NCBI GenBank assembly: GCA_903834675.1
Contig: CAILKC010000399.1
Span: forward strand, 1-33,128
Direction: 5' to 3'
Source of the DNA: an uncultured Victivallales bacterium
GTDB taxonomy: Bacteria; Verrucomicrobiota; Lentisphaeria; Oligosphaerales; JAFGRS01
Length of the DNA: 33,128 bases
Below the pieces are notes generated by a model. The model had not been told where the DNA came from and ran no database searches. It worked only from the letters and a program-made list of their open reading frames with translations. Every line of letters starts with the position of its first letter. The first letter of the stretch is position 1. Below are positions 1 through 7,386 of the stretch, one piece after another. The position numbers and the translations under genes were made by a program.

Positions 1-150
1 CAGGAGCAGGTAGACCGGGTTCCACCAGGCGTAGAAGAGGTGCGATGCGGCGAATAACCAGTAGACGCTGAAGCGGCTGCCGCGGGTTGGCACGTAGACG
101 GCGTACACGATCAGGAAAAAGACCGCAAAGGTCCAGGTGTGGAACAGCAT
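1..150 (-). CDS. MBOAT family O-acyltransferase, N-terminal fragment (runs off left edge)
   Basis: The minus strand from an ATG at 150 is open to the window edge and gives 50 residues beginning MLFHTWTFAVFFLIVYAVYV and continuing through WLFAASHLFYAWWNPVYLLL. This matches the start of AlgI/DltB-like membrane-bound O-acyltransferases, which typically open with MLF, a first membrane helix, and an S-x-x-FYAxWNPxYL segment. A GAGGAAG Shine-Dalgarno sequence lies about 11 nt upstream of the ATG on the minus strand. The family moves acyl groups onto exported polysaccharides or cell-wall polymers at the inner membrane. The catalytic His region lies outside the window, so the acceptor cannot be guessed. 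The fragment is short, but both its ends fit the family. Confidence 0.8.
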   Translation of the reverse strand, partial: MLFHTWTFAVFFLIVYAVYVPTRGSRFSVYWLFAASHLFYAWWNPVYLLL

Positions 151-207
151 CCGACAGTCTTCCTCAGCCGCTTGACGACACCCGTTGGCAGCCGCAGCAA
201 AGGCGCC

Positions 208-236
208 AACATAGGGGTGGTCCACGGGACCTGCAA
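208..236 (-). promoter_or_regulatory. candidate sigma70-like promoter for the MBOAT gene
   Basis: On the minus strand, TTGCAG (231-236) is followed after 17 nt by TATGTT (208-213), upstream of the MBOAT start at 150. The -10 box matches consensus at four of six positions and the -35 box at three. It is the best-spaced pair in this leader, but it is only a sequence-match candidate. Confidence 0.3.
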
Positions 237-361
237 CCGGCGCCGTGCCGGCGGCAGGGCGGTTTCGAGAAAGAGACCCCGCGGGATCCGGCAGGCGTCT
301 CCCCTGACCCCCTTGTATGAGACTTGCAGCAACCTCGTAGGACACCAGGCGCTTCCCATTC

Positions 362-393
362 CGCCCTTAGTCAGCCGCGGCGGACTAAGGGCG
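362..393. repeat. 32-nt near-perfect hairpin inside repeat copy 1
   Basis: The stem begins CGCCCTTAGTC and ends GACTAAGGGCG, around the self-complementary core GCCGCGGC. Fifteen of the sixteen potential pairs are complementary, and the A373/G382 pair is the exception. The homologous hairpin at 33051-33082 has changed A-T to C-G at one stem pair (369/386) and has repaired the A/G mismatch. Confidence 0.8.
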
Positions 394-399
394 TTGGAG

Positions 400-419
400 G
401 GCGCCGCTGCGTCGGCGCC
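400..419. repeat. second hairpin inside repeat copy 1
   Basis: GGCGCCG (400-406) and CGGCGCC (413-419) form a perfect 7-bp stem around a 6-nt loop CTGCGT. The identical hairpin occurs in the second copy at 33089-33108. Confidence 0.7.
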
Positions 420-529
420 GCGGCGGCCACGCCGATTCGATAGGCTCAAGGTCTGCGACAGGGCCGCCCTCCAGGCGATCCGCCGCGTCCCGGCCGGATC
501 GGAATAGGAACCGCGTTGGCAAGTCTCAT

Positions 530-708
530 TCCGGTATGTCCGGCCACAGCCGGGGGCTGGGCTGAACCCTGAACCCTGTTTTCCTCTCCGCCATTCTCCC
601 TGTCCGTCTCCTCCAGTCGCCGTTTCCCCGTCTCCTCCAGTCGCCGTTTCCTGAACCCCAGGGACCCGAGTAGTCACCACCTACGGAACTGACCTGCGCC
701 CCACCCCC
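530..708. other. non-coding spacer between repeat element and pectin operon
   Basis: I see no convincing gene here. Open frames crossing the stretch on the minus strand run into the repeats and give low-complexity, Gly/Thr-rich translations. The only structure I can point to is the 24-nt tandem duplication at 604-651 and a short doubled CTGAACC motif near 562-575. Confidence 0.5.
604..651. repeat. perfect 24-nt tandem duplication
   Basis: Two identical adjacent 24-nt units (604-627 and 628-651) start CCGTCTCCTCC and end CGCCGTTTCC. They lie in the non-coding spacer. Two units is too few to call a VNTR from one sequence. Confidence 0.8.
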
Positions 709-737
709 TTGCCGGATAGCTCCGGGGCAGGTATCTT
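709..737 (+). promoter_or_regulatory. candidate promoter for the pectin-degradation operon
   Basis: TTGCCG (709-714), a 17-nt spacer and TATCTT (732-737) form a sigma70-like pair with four of six matches in each box. It lies about 90 nt upstream of the first gene's ATG at 827. No operator palindrome stands out around it. Confidence 0.35.
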
Positions 738-826
738 CTCCACAGCCTGGAGGCCAGCCTGCGCCGACCCTCGCGATAAGGGCAATGGCGGTCGGCGACC
801 CCCACCTGTTGGAGGGAGACACACGC

Positions 827-2056
827 ATGCTACGCCGAGACGATCTGTTGGATGCCGGTTCGCCGGCGGGCCTCGAGGTCTGGCAACTCACGACGGAGGC
901 CGTCTCGAGTTCCCACGTCTACATGGAGGCACAGATATTCACGCCCGACTCGCGACGCTTCCTGCTGCACCGCTCGGCCCACGCTCACGGCAGCGACAGG
1001 AATGACCCCGAGCACCGCTATCTGCTCTGCGACCTGGAGAACCACGGCGAACTGGCCCCGATCACCCAGGAGACCGGTGCCACCGCGCCCTCGGTCAGCC
1101 CGGACGGCCAGTTCATCTACTATTTCAGCGACCGCACCGGCCTGCGTGACGGCGCTCTGACGCTCAAGCGTGTGCGTCTCGACGGCACCGACCGGCTTGA
1201 GATCGCCTGTGTCCCCTGCCCCATCGTCGGCTTTCCTGGCGGCCCAACCCACATCTACCCACTGTCCACCATCTCCGCCGATGGCACGCGCCTGGCCACG
1301 GCGGCGTTCCTGGGAGATGGGGTGATGGAGAACGCCCCTTACGGGCTACTCGTCTTTGACCTACGGACCGGGGCTGCCGAGGTGGTCCTCTCCGGCTCGA
1401 GTTGGTGCAACCTGCACCCGCAGTACTGCCGCTCGCCGCGCGGCGCCGCGGTCCGTGACATCCTGGTGCAGGAGAACCACGGCTGCGCCTTTGACGCCAG
1501 CGGCACCGTGACCACACTCGTGTCTGGGCTGGGTGCCGATATTCACATCATTCGCGACGACGGCAGCGACTTCCGCACCATGCCCTGGGGCCGCGATGGC
1601 AACGAGTTCTGCCAGGGGCACCAGTGCTGGCGCGGACGCTCCACCTGGGCCATCACCAGCACCGGCACCCACTCGCCGAGCGAGGCGCAGTTGATCGAGG
1701 GCAGAGCCGGCGTCGAGGCGGGCCACCTCGGCCTGGCTTCCCCCGGCGCCTGCCGCAATGACCTGTCACGCTCCTGCGACAACCCGCACTTCTACCACTT
1801 CGCCACCGATATCGCTGGACGCCGGCTCATCTCGGATGCGCGCCACCGCGACGGCACCGACGGCCTCTACCTATTCGAACTCGGCCGGGCGGGGCGCTCA
1901 CCCCTGCGCCACGGCCAGAGGCTGCTCCGCCCACGCTCGACCTGGAACAAGACCTGCCATGTGCATCCCTTCCTCTCGCCGGACGGCCGCACCGGCTTCT
2001 TCAACTCGGATGAGACCGGGACCATGCAGGCCTACATGGTGCGTGGGTGGCGTTGA
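827..2056 (+). CDS. oligogalacturonate-lyase-like beta-propeller protein
   Basis: This 409-aa protein carries recurrent propeller-blade signatures: SVSPDGQFIYYFSD, STISADGTRLATAAF, HPFLSPDGRTGFFNSD and a C-terminal MQAYMVRG. The pattern, and the conserved-looking segments ILVQENHGC, GNEFCQGHQCW, NPHFYHFATD and CHVHPF, resemble oligogalacturonate lyases (Pectate_lyase22 / PL22 type). Those enzymes use His/Gln-bound Mn2+ in a seven-bladed propeller to split short unsaturated pectin fragments. No signal peptide is seen, which fits a cytoplasmic enzyme. The start at 827 is preferred over an in-frame ATG at 785 because GGAGGGAG (811-818) lies 8 nt before it. The next gene, a secreted rhamnogalacturonan lyase, begins 25 nt after the stop, so the two probably form one operon. 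The fold is well supported. The exact substrate is inferred from family resemblance and the neighbour. Confidence 0.7.
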   Translation: MLRRDDLLDAGSPAGLEVWQLTTEAVSSSHVYMEAQIFTPDSRRFLLHRSAHAHGSDRNDPEHRYLLCDLENHGELAPITQETGATAPSVSPDGQFIYYFSDRTGLRDGALTLKRVRLDGTDRLEIACVPCPIVGFPGGPTHIYPLSTISADGTRLATAAFLGDGVMENAPYGLLVFDLRTGAAEVVLSGSSWCNLHPQYCRSPRGAAVRDILVQENHGCAFDASGTVTTLVSGLGADIHIIRDDGSDFRTMPWGRDGNEFCQGHQCWRGRSTWAITSTGTHSPSEAQLIEGRAGVEAGHLGLASPGACRNDLSRSCDNPHFYHFATDIAGRRLISDARHRDGTDGLYLFELGRAGRSPLRHGQRLLRPRSTWNKTCHVHPFLSPDGRTGFFNSDETGTMQAYMVRGWR

Positions 2057-2081
2057 GACGCCGTCTGCTGGAGACCTGAAT

Positions 2082-5000
2082 ATGACTCCTATTCGTATGC
2101 TTAAGATGCTGGCGGTCGGAGCCCTGATGGGCCTGGCAGCCGCGTCGGCGCAGCCCCCGCGCTGGGAACCGCTCCGTTTCGAGGCCGAGACCTACAGCGG
2201 CCCCACCGACGCCTGGGCGCAGGACAAGACCCTGCCCGGCAAGTGGAACCTGTGGACGACGGACCCAGCCGGAGACAAGGTCTGGTCAGGCGGCCGCGTG
2301 CTGCAGGCGACCGCGGTCGAAACCGACCGCAGCACCCCCGAGGAGGGCGCCCCGGCGCTGCACACCGTCATCCGCAACGTCCCCGCCGGACTCTACGACG
2401 TCGAGGTCAAGGTCGCTCGGACCGTAGCGGTCTCAACCGACGGAACCTCCTGGCAGCGCTTCACCGGCGGCATCCTACAGCGCGGCCTCCGCATCGAGGG
2501 GACCTATGAGCTTTGGGTGGATGACCGCTATGCCCACGTGCCTCCCGGCCCCTGCTACTACGACTGTGTCGTCCTGCATCCCGTACCGCCACTCGAGCAG
2601 GGCCTGCACAACCCAGGCTTCGAACTCGGCGCCGTGGACCAGTCGGTGGGCTGGCATTTCAGCGCCGCCGGCGGCGCTGCCACCGCGGTTATCGAGGACT
2701 CAAGTCGGCCTGGCGCTGGACGTTGCCTACGCCTCCGTGACCCGGGCGAGCTGAACCCCTACCACGGCGGCTATAATTGGTCCCTGCGCAACCAGGCCGC
2801 GCTGCCGGTCCAGCCTGGCCAATCCTGCGTCATCCGCGCCTGGGTGCAGGCCGAGAGCAACGCCCTGCTGCTGATTGCGGTCGAGGGCTGGCAAAACGGC
2901 ACGCGCGTCACCCGGCAACTCGGCTCGGCCCATGCTTCCGGTGCCTCCGAGTGGCGCGAGATCGCAACCTCGTTCACGGTGCCGCCAGGCATCGAGGCCC
3001 TGGCGGTCCTGGTGCAGGGCAAGTCCGCCTGTGATCTGCGCTTGGATGACCTGGCACTGACGGTCGGGACCCTGGAGCGGGCCCCCCGGCCAAAAGTCCA
3101 GGGCTGGGCCTGGGAGCGCCTCAAGGAGCCCCTCGACCGCGGACTGGTGGCCGTGCCCTGCGCCGCGGGCGTCTACCTCTCCTGGCGCCTCCTCCCAAGT
3201 GATCCCCGCGGCGCGGCTTTCGATATCTACCGCCGCCAGGGAGACCAGGCGCCCGTGAAGCTCAACCAGGCCCCCATCGAGCGCACCAGCGACTTCCTTG
3301 ACGCGCACCCCCTCACCGCCTCCGAGCCCGTCTATACGATCCGCCTGCGCCAGGCCCTCAGGCGCGACCTCGAGAGCCCGCCGGCAGTCTGGTGTAACAC
3401 CGAACGCGGCCTTGGTTTCGTGCGAATTCCGCTGGCCGAAGCTGTCCAACCCAGCAAGGCGGGCGTCGGCGACCTCGACGGCGACGGCCGCCTGGACATC
3501 GTCATCAAGTACCCCGGCCATGCGGTGTGGTGCTGGAACGAAGCGGGTAAGGACCGCTGGGAACGCTCGCCAGACACCTACAAGCTCGAAGCCTACAGCG
3601 CGGACGGGCACCGACTCTGGCGCAACGACCTCGGCTGGGGCATCGAGCAGGGCCTATGGTATTCCCCTTACCTGGTCCACGACCTCGATGGCGACGGCTG
3701 CGCCGAAGTGGCCGTGAAGACGGCCGAGGGGGACCCCCGCAATGCGGAGGGCCGCGTGGTCAGCGGCGCCGAGTGGGTCTCCATCTGGAACGGCCGCACC
3801 GGCGTCGAGATCGCCCGCGCCCCCTGGCCGGACCGGGAAGGCTTCGAGAGCTATGACCACTTCTGTCGACATTACCTCGCGCTAGCCTACCTCGATGGCA
3901 AGACCCCCTGCCTGCTGGTGCAGCGCGGCAACTACGGCCGCATGGTCGTCGATGCGTACCAATTGCGCGCCGGAAACCTCGAGAAACTCTGGCGCTATGA
4001 CAACCAGAACTACGGCGGCGTCTGGTGGGGCCAAGGCGCCCACTACACCCAGGTCGGCGACCTCGATGGCGACGGGCGTGACGAAGTCGTCCTCGGCAGC
4101 GCCGCCATCGACGATGACGGATCCCCGCTGTGGTCGGTCGGCAAAGGCCACCCGGACTATGTCTTCATGGGCGACCTGGATCCCGGTCACCCCGGCTGGG
4201 AGGTCTTCCTGGGAATCGAACCACCCCAGACACGCGGTGGCAATATCTGTCTCGATGCCGCCACCGGCCGGACCCTGTGGGAGCTGACCGTGCCCACCAA
4301 CCACGTCGGCATCGAGGGCATGTCTTCAGACATCGATGCCACCTCGGCCGGCCTGGAGTCACAAGCCTTGGATGTGAACGCCGAAAAAAAGCCGGCCCGC
4401 GCCTGGCTGTGGAGCGCGGACGGGCGCCTCCTGCGCGAGGGCGAGCGGGCCATCGGCACCCCCTGGACCGCCTGGTGGGACGCGGACCTGCAGCGCGAAC
4501 TCATCCACGGCGCCATCGCCGACTTCGACGGCAGCCCCCTCACCGACCGCCTTACCGGTAGCGTCCTGCTGGTGGCCGACCTGTTCGGCGACTGGCGCGA
4601 GGAAATCCTCTGCGCCAGCGCCGGCGAACTGCGCCTCTACACCACCAGTATTCCTGCCACCGACCGCCGGGTCACCCTGTTGGCTGACCCGCTGTACCGC
4701 AACGGCGTCGCGCTCTACTCCATGGGCTACCCGCAGGTGCCCTTAACCTCGGCCTGCCTGGAGGCAACCTCGCCCGGGCTGAACCTGACCGCGCGGCGCG
4801 GTGAGGATAGCGCGCTCGCCTGCCGTGTGGTCGTCTCTGCCGCCCGCTCCGCGGCCCTGAGAGGCCGACTCATCCTCAAAGCCACGCCAGGCACAACGCT
4901 GCCCGCTACGGTGGACGTGACTCTGGCAGCCGGCGAGCGGCGGATCTTCGACATCGCGTTGGCCGAAGTGCCCCCAGCAACGCCCGCCATCACCGTCGAG

Positions 5001-5501
5001 GCCCGCCTGGACGCGGGCGATACGCTACTCACCGCCCAAATCGTGGTCGAAGACCGACGCCCACGCCTCGGCGTCGCCACCGCGGAGGCCGAAGCGTTCG
5101 CAAGCCAAGCCGGCGGCGAGGTCAGGATACGGGACGCCAAGGACAAGCCTGGCGTCCACGGCGGCAAGTGCTTCTCACACTGGTTCACCGCGGGCCACTG
5201 GCTGGAGTGGACCCTCACGGCGCCCAAAGGGCGCTACCACCTCGCCCTGCGCTACTGCGCGGGTGCAGACGTCCTGCGCACCCTCTCGGTGAACGGCCAG
5301 ACTCTGCCGCCACAACGCTTCCGCGGCACCGGCGGCTTCGGCGAAAACGGCGACGAATGGGACACGCACATCGCCAGCGCTGCCGCCGACGCCGCCCTCG
5401 TGCTGGAGTCCGACGGCACCCCCGTCACGGTCCGCCTCACCGCCCCGGGCGGCGATCTCGGCGTGAACCTCGACTACCTGACCCTACTCCCGGCGCCGTG
5501 A
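2082..5501 (+). CDS. secreted rhamnogalacturonan lyase, PL11 family, multidomain
   Basis: This 1139-aa protein has an N-terminal signal peptide (about residues 1-23, ending AAASAQP) after a GGAGA ribosome site 7 nt before the ATG at 2082. A FEAETY-type carbohydrate-binding region comes next, then a CBM4/9-like jelly roll (about 170-330, starting LHNPGFELG). The PL11 core (about 358-887) contains the family's repeated calcium-binding DLDGDG turns (DLDGDGRLD, DLDGDGCAE, DLDGDGRDE), the segments LVQRGNYGRMVVDAY and GNICLDAATGRTLW, and the closing YRNGVALYSMGYPQ. The C-terminal part has an Ig-like domain and a galactose-binding-like module (about 1003-1139, AEAEAF to GVNLDYLTLLP). PL11 enzymes cleave the rhamnose-galacturonate backbone of rhamnogalacturonan I by beta-elimination. 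A longer in-frame reading from 1758 overlaps the upstream gene and is rejected. The product would feed the upstream cytoplasmic lyase-like enzyme. Confidence 0.9.
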   Translation: MTPIRMLKMLAVGALMGLAAASAQPPRWEPLRFEAETYSGPTDAWAQDKTLPGKWNLWTTDPAGDKVWSGGRVLQATAVETDRSTPEEGAPALHTVIRNVPAGLYDVEVKVARTVAVSTDGTSWQRFTGGILQRGLRIEGTYELWVDDRYAHVPPGPCYYDCVVLHPVPPLEQGLHNPGFELGAVDQSVGWHFSAAGGAATAVIEDSSRPGAGRCLRLRDPGELNPYHGGYNWSLRNQAALPVQPGQSCVIRAWVQAESNALLLIAVEGWQNGTRVTRQLGSAHASGASEWREIATSFTVPPGIEALAVLVQGKSACDLRLDDLALTVGTLERAPRPKVQGWAWERLKEPLDRGLVAVPCAAGVYLSWRLLPSDPRGAAFDIYRRQGDQAPVKLNQAPIERTSDFLDAHPLTASEPVYTIRLRQALRRDLESPPAVWCNTERGLGFVRIPLAEAVQPSKAGVGDLDGDGRLDIVIKYPGHAVWCWNEAGKDRWERSPDTYKLEAYSADGHRLWRNDLGWGIEQGLWYSPYLVHDLDGDGCAEVAVKTAEGDPRNAEGRVVSGAEWVSIWNGRTGVEIARAPWPDREGFESYDHFCRHYLALAYLDGKTPCLLVQRGNYGRMVVDAYQLRAGNLEKLWRYDNQNYGGVWWGQGAHYTQVGDLDGDGRDEVVLGSAAIDDDGSPLWSVGKGHPDYVFMGDLDPGHPGWEVFLGIEPPQTRGGNICLDAATGRTLWELTVPTNHVGIEGMSSDIDATSAGLESQALDVNAEKKPARAWLWSADGRLLREGERAIGTPWTAWWDADLQRELIHGAIADFDGSPLTDRLTGSVLLVADLFGDWREEILCASAGELRLYTTSIPATDRRVTLLADPLYRNGVALYSMGYPQVPLTSACLEATSPGLNLTARRGEDSALACRVVVSAARSAALRGRLILKATPGTTLPATVDVTLAAGERRIFDIALAEVPPATPAITVEARLDAGDTLLTAQIVVEDRRPRLGVATAEAEAFASQAGGEVRIRDAKDKPGVHGGKCFSHWFTAGHWLEWTLTAPKGRYHLALRYCAGADVLRTLSVNGQTLPPQRFRGTGGFGENGDEWDTHIASAAADAALVLESDGTPVTVRLTAPGGDLGVNLDYLTLLPAP

Positions 5502-5539
5502 CCTCATCGCCTTCCGCCCACCGGCGTAGCCCACCACCC

Positions 5540-5941
5540 TCACCTGCGGCCGTCAAGAGTCATCACGTGGGCGTAGGCCAGAATGCGCTCGTCCGCGGTG
5601 ACCAGCGTCAGCCCGTGCCGAATCGCTGTGGCAACGAGAATCCGGTCGGCCGGATCCTTGTGGAACTCGCCCGGTAGGGCGTAGGCCAGCGCGGCGATGT
5701 CATGAGTCACGTCCAGACTTCCCAGCTTCAACTCCGCCAGGCTGCGCCGGACCCAGGCGTCCAGCATGCCTTTCACGGTGATTCTGCCAACCGTCATCAG
5801 TTGGCCGATCTCAAGCGTGGAAAAACTGCTGACCATCACCTCATGGCCAGGCTCCTCAAGAATACCGCGACAGGCCGTTCCCAGCTTCTCCGGAAGTTCG
5901 GCCATCCACAGCCAGACATGGGTGTCGAGGAGGTACTTCAC
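5540..5941 (-). CDS. VapC-like PIN-domain ribonuclease toxin
   Basis: This 133-aa PIN-domain protein has the four acidic positions expected for a metal-dependent RNase: D6 in MKYLLDTH, E44 in STLEIGQL, D99 in DPADRILVA and D117 in VTADERI. I place the start at a GTG at 5941. It overlaps the antitoxin stop as GTGA, and a GGGAG sits 8 nt before it. An in-frame TTG at 5956 is less likely. The toxin follows the antitoxin gene directly and lies convergent to the PL11 gene, 38 nt from its stop. VapC toxins cut tRNA or rRNA when freed from the antitoxin. The RNA target cannot be read from the sequence. Confidence 0.9.
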   Translation of the reverse strand: MKYLLDTHVWLWMAELPEKLGTACRGILEEPGHEVMVSSFSTLEIGQLMTVGRITVKGMLDAWVRRSLAELKLGSLDVTHDIAALAYALPGEFHKDPADRILVATAIRHGLTLVTADERILAYAHVMTLDGRR

Positions 5942-6174
5942 CTGAGAGACTCCCAATCCCCCTCGAATCCGGCATGGACAATGTCGCCGAGGATCATTAC
6001 TTCACCGCGAGAAGCCCCCAGTTGGCGCCGCAGGCGAGAACTCTCAACCAGCGGCACGATCCTAGCCAACGGTCTGCCGCGCCGCGTTACCACCACGGAT
6101 TCGCCGCCGGCCTGAACCGCATTGAGCACTTCCACGCAGCGAGCCTTGAACACCGAAATCAGCATCTCTGTCAT
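5938..6174 (-). CDS. Phd/YefM-type antitoxin
   Basis: This 78-aa protein has the Phd/YefM N-terminal fold pattern (ISVFKARCVEVLNAV, then SVVVTRRGRPLARIVPL), a ribbon-helix DNA-binding and dimerisation module. Its C-terminal tail, DIVHAGFEGDWESLR, is the part expected to wrap the toxin. AGGAG at 6184-6188 lies 9 nt before the ATG at 6174, so this start is preferred to the ATG three codons later. The stop overlaps the toxin's GTG, indicating translational coupling. Such antitoxins usually repress their own promoter, and the AT-rich stretch immediately upstream is the obvious place for that. Confidence 0.88.
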   Translation of the reverse strand: MTEMLISVFKARCVEVLNAVQAGGESVVVTRRGRPLARIVPLVESSRLRRQLGASRGEVMILGDIVHAGFEGDWESLR

Positions 6175-6193
6175 ACCGTGCGTCTCCTGTGGG

Positions 6194-6212
6194 ATAACCA
6201 GTATAACATAAC
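6194..6212. promoter_or_regulatory. AT-rich control region of the toxin-antitoxin pair with three ATAAC repeats
   Basis: ATAAC occurs at 6194-6198, 6203-6207 and 6208-6212, directly upstream of the antitoxin ribosome site, in an otherwise GC-rich neighbourhood. On the minus strand this reads GTTATGTTATACTGG, which contains a TATACT -10-like hexamer. No convincing -35 box at 16-18 nt was found. Autorepression through these repeats is inferred from the family, not shown. Confidence 0.35.
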
Positions 6213-6285
6213 ATGGTCCGCTCGTATAGTCTAGTTGGTCAACTTGCCTGGCGTACCTCGACTCCCAAAACGCATCTTTCCACCG

Positions 6286-7287
6286 TCACTCCGCCACCGT
6301 CAACGCGGCGCGCTGACGGTAGGGCGTCGGCGACTCGGGGGCAGCGGTGGCGTAGATCTGCCGGTACAGCGCCTCAAACTCGACCAGGGTCGACACCGAA
6401 CTAACACTCGCCCGTAGAGGCCGCGGGTAACCGCGCCCGCAGAGATAGGCCAGGATAATCTTGCGGCCCTCGCGCAGCGCCGCACTCTCCCCGTACAAGG
6501 AGACCATACCCTCGATGTGGTCCCGCAGCTCCTCACACACCAGTGCGTGACTCGGCGGCTGCGCCTTGGCATCCCGCAGCTCCCTGAATATCCAGGGGTT
6601 GCCGATCGCTCCCCGCGCCACCATCAACGAAGCGCAACCTGTGGCGGCCGCCAGCCGCAGGCCATCCTCCCGCGAGAAGATCCCACCATTGGCGGTCACG
6701 GGGATGCCTACAGCCTCGCGCACCGCCCGGATCGTCCCGGCGGCCACCGGCCCCGCATAGACGCGCTGCCAAATCCGACCATGGATGGTAAGCGCACAGA
6801 CCCCCGCGCCCTCAAGTCGGCAGGCGAACGCCACCGTCAGGCCAGCGTCCTCTTCCGACAGGATGCGCAGCTTCACACTGACCGGGCGATCTGGGCACTG
6901 CCGCCGGACCGCATCCACGCAGCGTAGCGCCAAGTCAGGCGTCAATGGCAGCGCAGCCCCCGCTCCCCTGCCGGTCACCTTCCTGACCGGGCAGCCCATG
7001 TTGATGTCCACGCGGTCAAAGGGCAAAGTGTAAAGCTGGGCTGCGGCTCGCTCCAGCATTGCCGGATCGCTGCCCAGGACCTGCACCCCCAGCCACTCCT
7101 CATCCTCGCCTCGAGCGAGGATCTCGCGGTTGTGGCGGTTGCCATAGGCCAGAGCGCAGGCGTCAATGAGCGGCGTGAAGGCAACCCGGCAACCGTACCG
7201 GCGGCAGCTGCGCCGGAAGGCCACGTCGCTGTACCCCGCAAGCGGGGCCAGAAGCCACTGCTCGGTGTTGGCAGCGTCCCTACTCAT
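6286..7287 (-). CDS. dus: tRNA-dihydrouridine synthase
   Basis: This 333-aa FMN-dependent TIM-barrel enzyme reduces uridine to dihydrouridine in the tRNA D-loop. Diagnostic segments are LLAPLAGYSDVAFRR, the catalytic-Cys motif DINMGCP (C99) followed by VRKVTGRGAGAAL, SVKLRI (K139), TIHGR (H169, R171), TANGGIF and ARGAIGNPWIF for the FMN phosphate. It resembles the DusB/DusA-type bacterial enzymes, and I do not assign a subgroup. The gene lies about 100 nt downstream of secY on the same strand, the slot where adk usually stands. No clear terminator separates it from secY, so co-transcription with the ribosomal genes is possible. Confidence 0.93.
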   Translation of the reverse strand: MSRDAANTEQWLLAPLAGYSDVAFRRSCRRYGCRVAFTPLIDACALAYGNRHNREILARGEDEEWLGVQVLGSDPAMLERAAAQLYTLPFDRVDINMGCPVRKVTGRGAGAALPLTPDLALRCVDAVRRQCPDRPVSVKLRILSEEDAGLTVAFACRLEGAGVCALTIHGRIWQRVYAGPVAAGTIRAVREAVGIPVTANGGIFSREDGLRLAAATGCASLMVARGAIGNPWIFRELRDAKAQPPSHALVCEELRDHIEGMVSLYGESAALREGRKIILAYLCGRGYPRPLRASVSSVSTLVEFEALYRQIYATAAPESPTPYRQRAALTVAE

Positions 7288-7386
7288 CGGTGCATACCCT
7301 GAATAGAAACGCCGCGCTTCCTGACCCGCAGGTCGGAGGCGCGGCGACGGCGGCGCTAATAGTGAAAGTACGGGCGAACGCTCCCG

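Larger units (their letters stand above)
317..529. repeat. 213-bp palindromic dispersed repeat, copy 1 (complete)
   Basis: The element is bounded by perfect 11-bp terminal inverted repeats, ATGAGACTTGC (317-327) and GCAAGTCTCAT (519-529). Inside are two hairpins, at 362-393 and 400-419. The right half read on the minus strand repeats the same ordered sub-motifs as the left half: the ATGAGACTTGC end, then TTCC[C/T]ATTCCG (353-363 and 500-510), then CGCGGCGGA (376-384 and 479-487), then TGGAGGGCG (395-403 and 465-473). It therefore looks like two diverged modules facing each other. A second, partial copy is at the right edge of the window, about 93% identical over 121 nt. No transposase and no clear target duplication is visible. 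It could be a MITE-like or BIME-like non-autonomous element, or a structured transcript. Confidence 0.75.

Noticed and set aside
111..680. Long minus-strand ORF across the repeat element
   Set aside because: It reads through inverted repeats and the tandem duplication, has low-complexity content and no family pattern, and overlaps the MBOAT leader.
1758..2081. N-terminal extension of the PL11 ORF
   Set aside because: It overlaps the upstream propeller gene out of frame. The ATG at 2082 has a ribosome site and a signal peptide.
2727..3611. Long antisense ORF inside the PL11 gene
   Set aside because: It is a shadow of a GC-rich reading frame. The plus strand has clear PL11 domains across this stretch.
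6213..6285. tRNA-like D-arm sequence (TAGTCTAGTTGGTC) upstream of the antitoxin gene
   Set aside because: The D-arm consensus is suggestive, but there is no matching acceptor stem, anticodon stem or T-arm GTTCGA sequence downstream, so it is neither a tRNA nor a clear fragment.
7300..7386. Possible terminator between secY and dus
   Set aside because: Only a 5-bp stem (ACGGG/CCCGT) without a T-tract was found, too weak to call.
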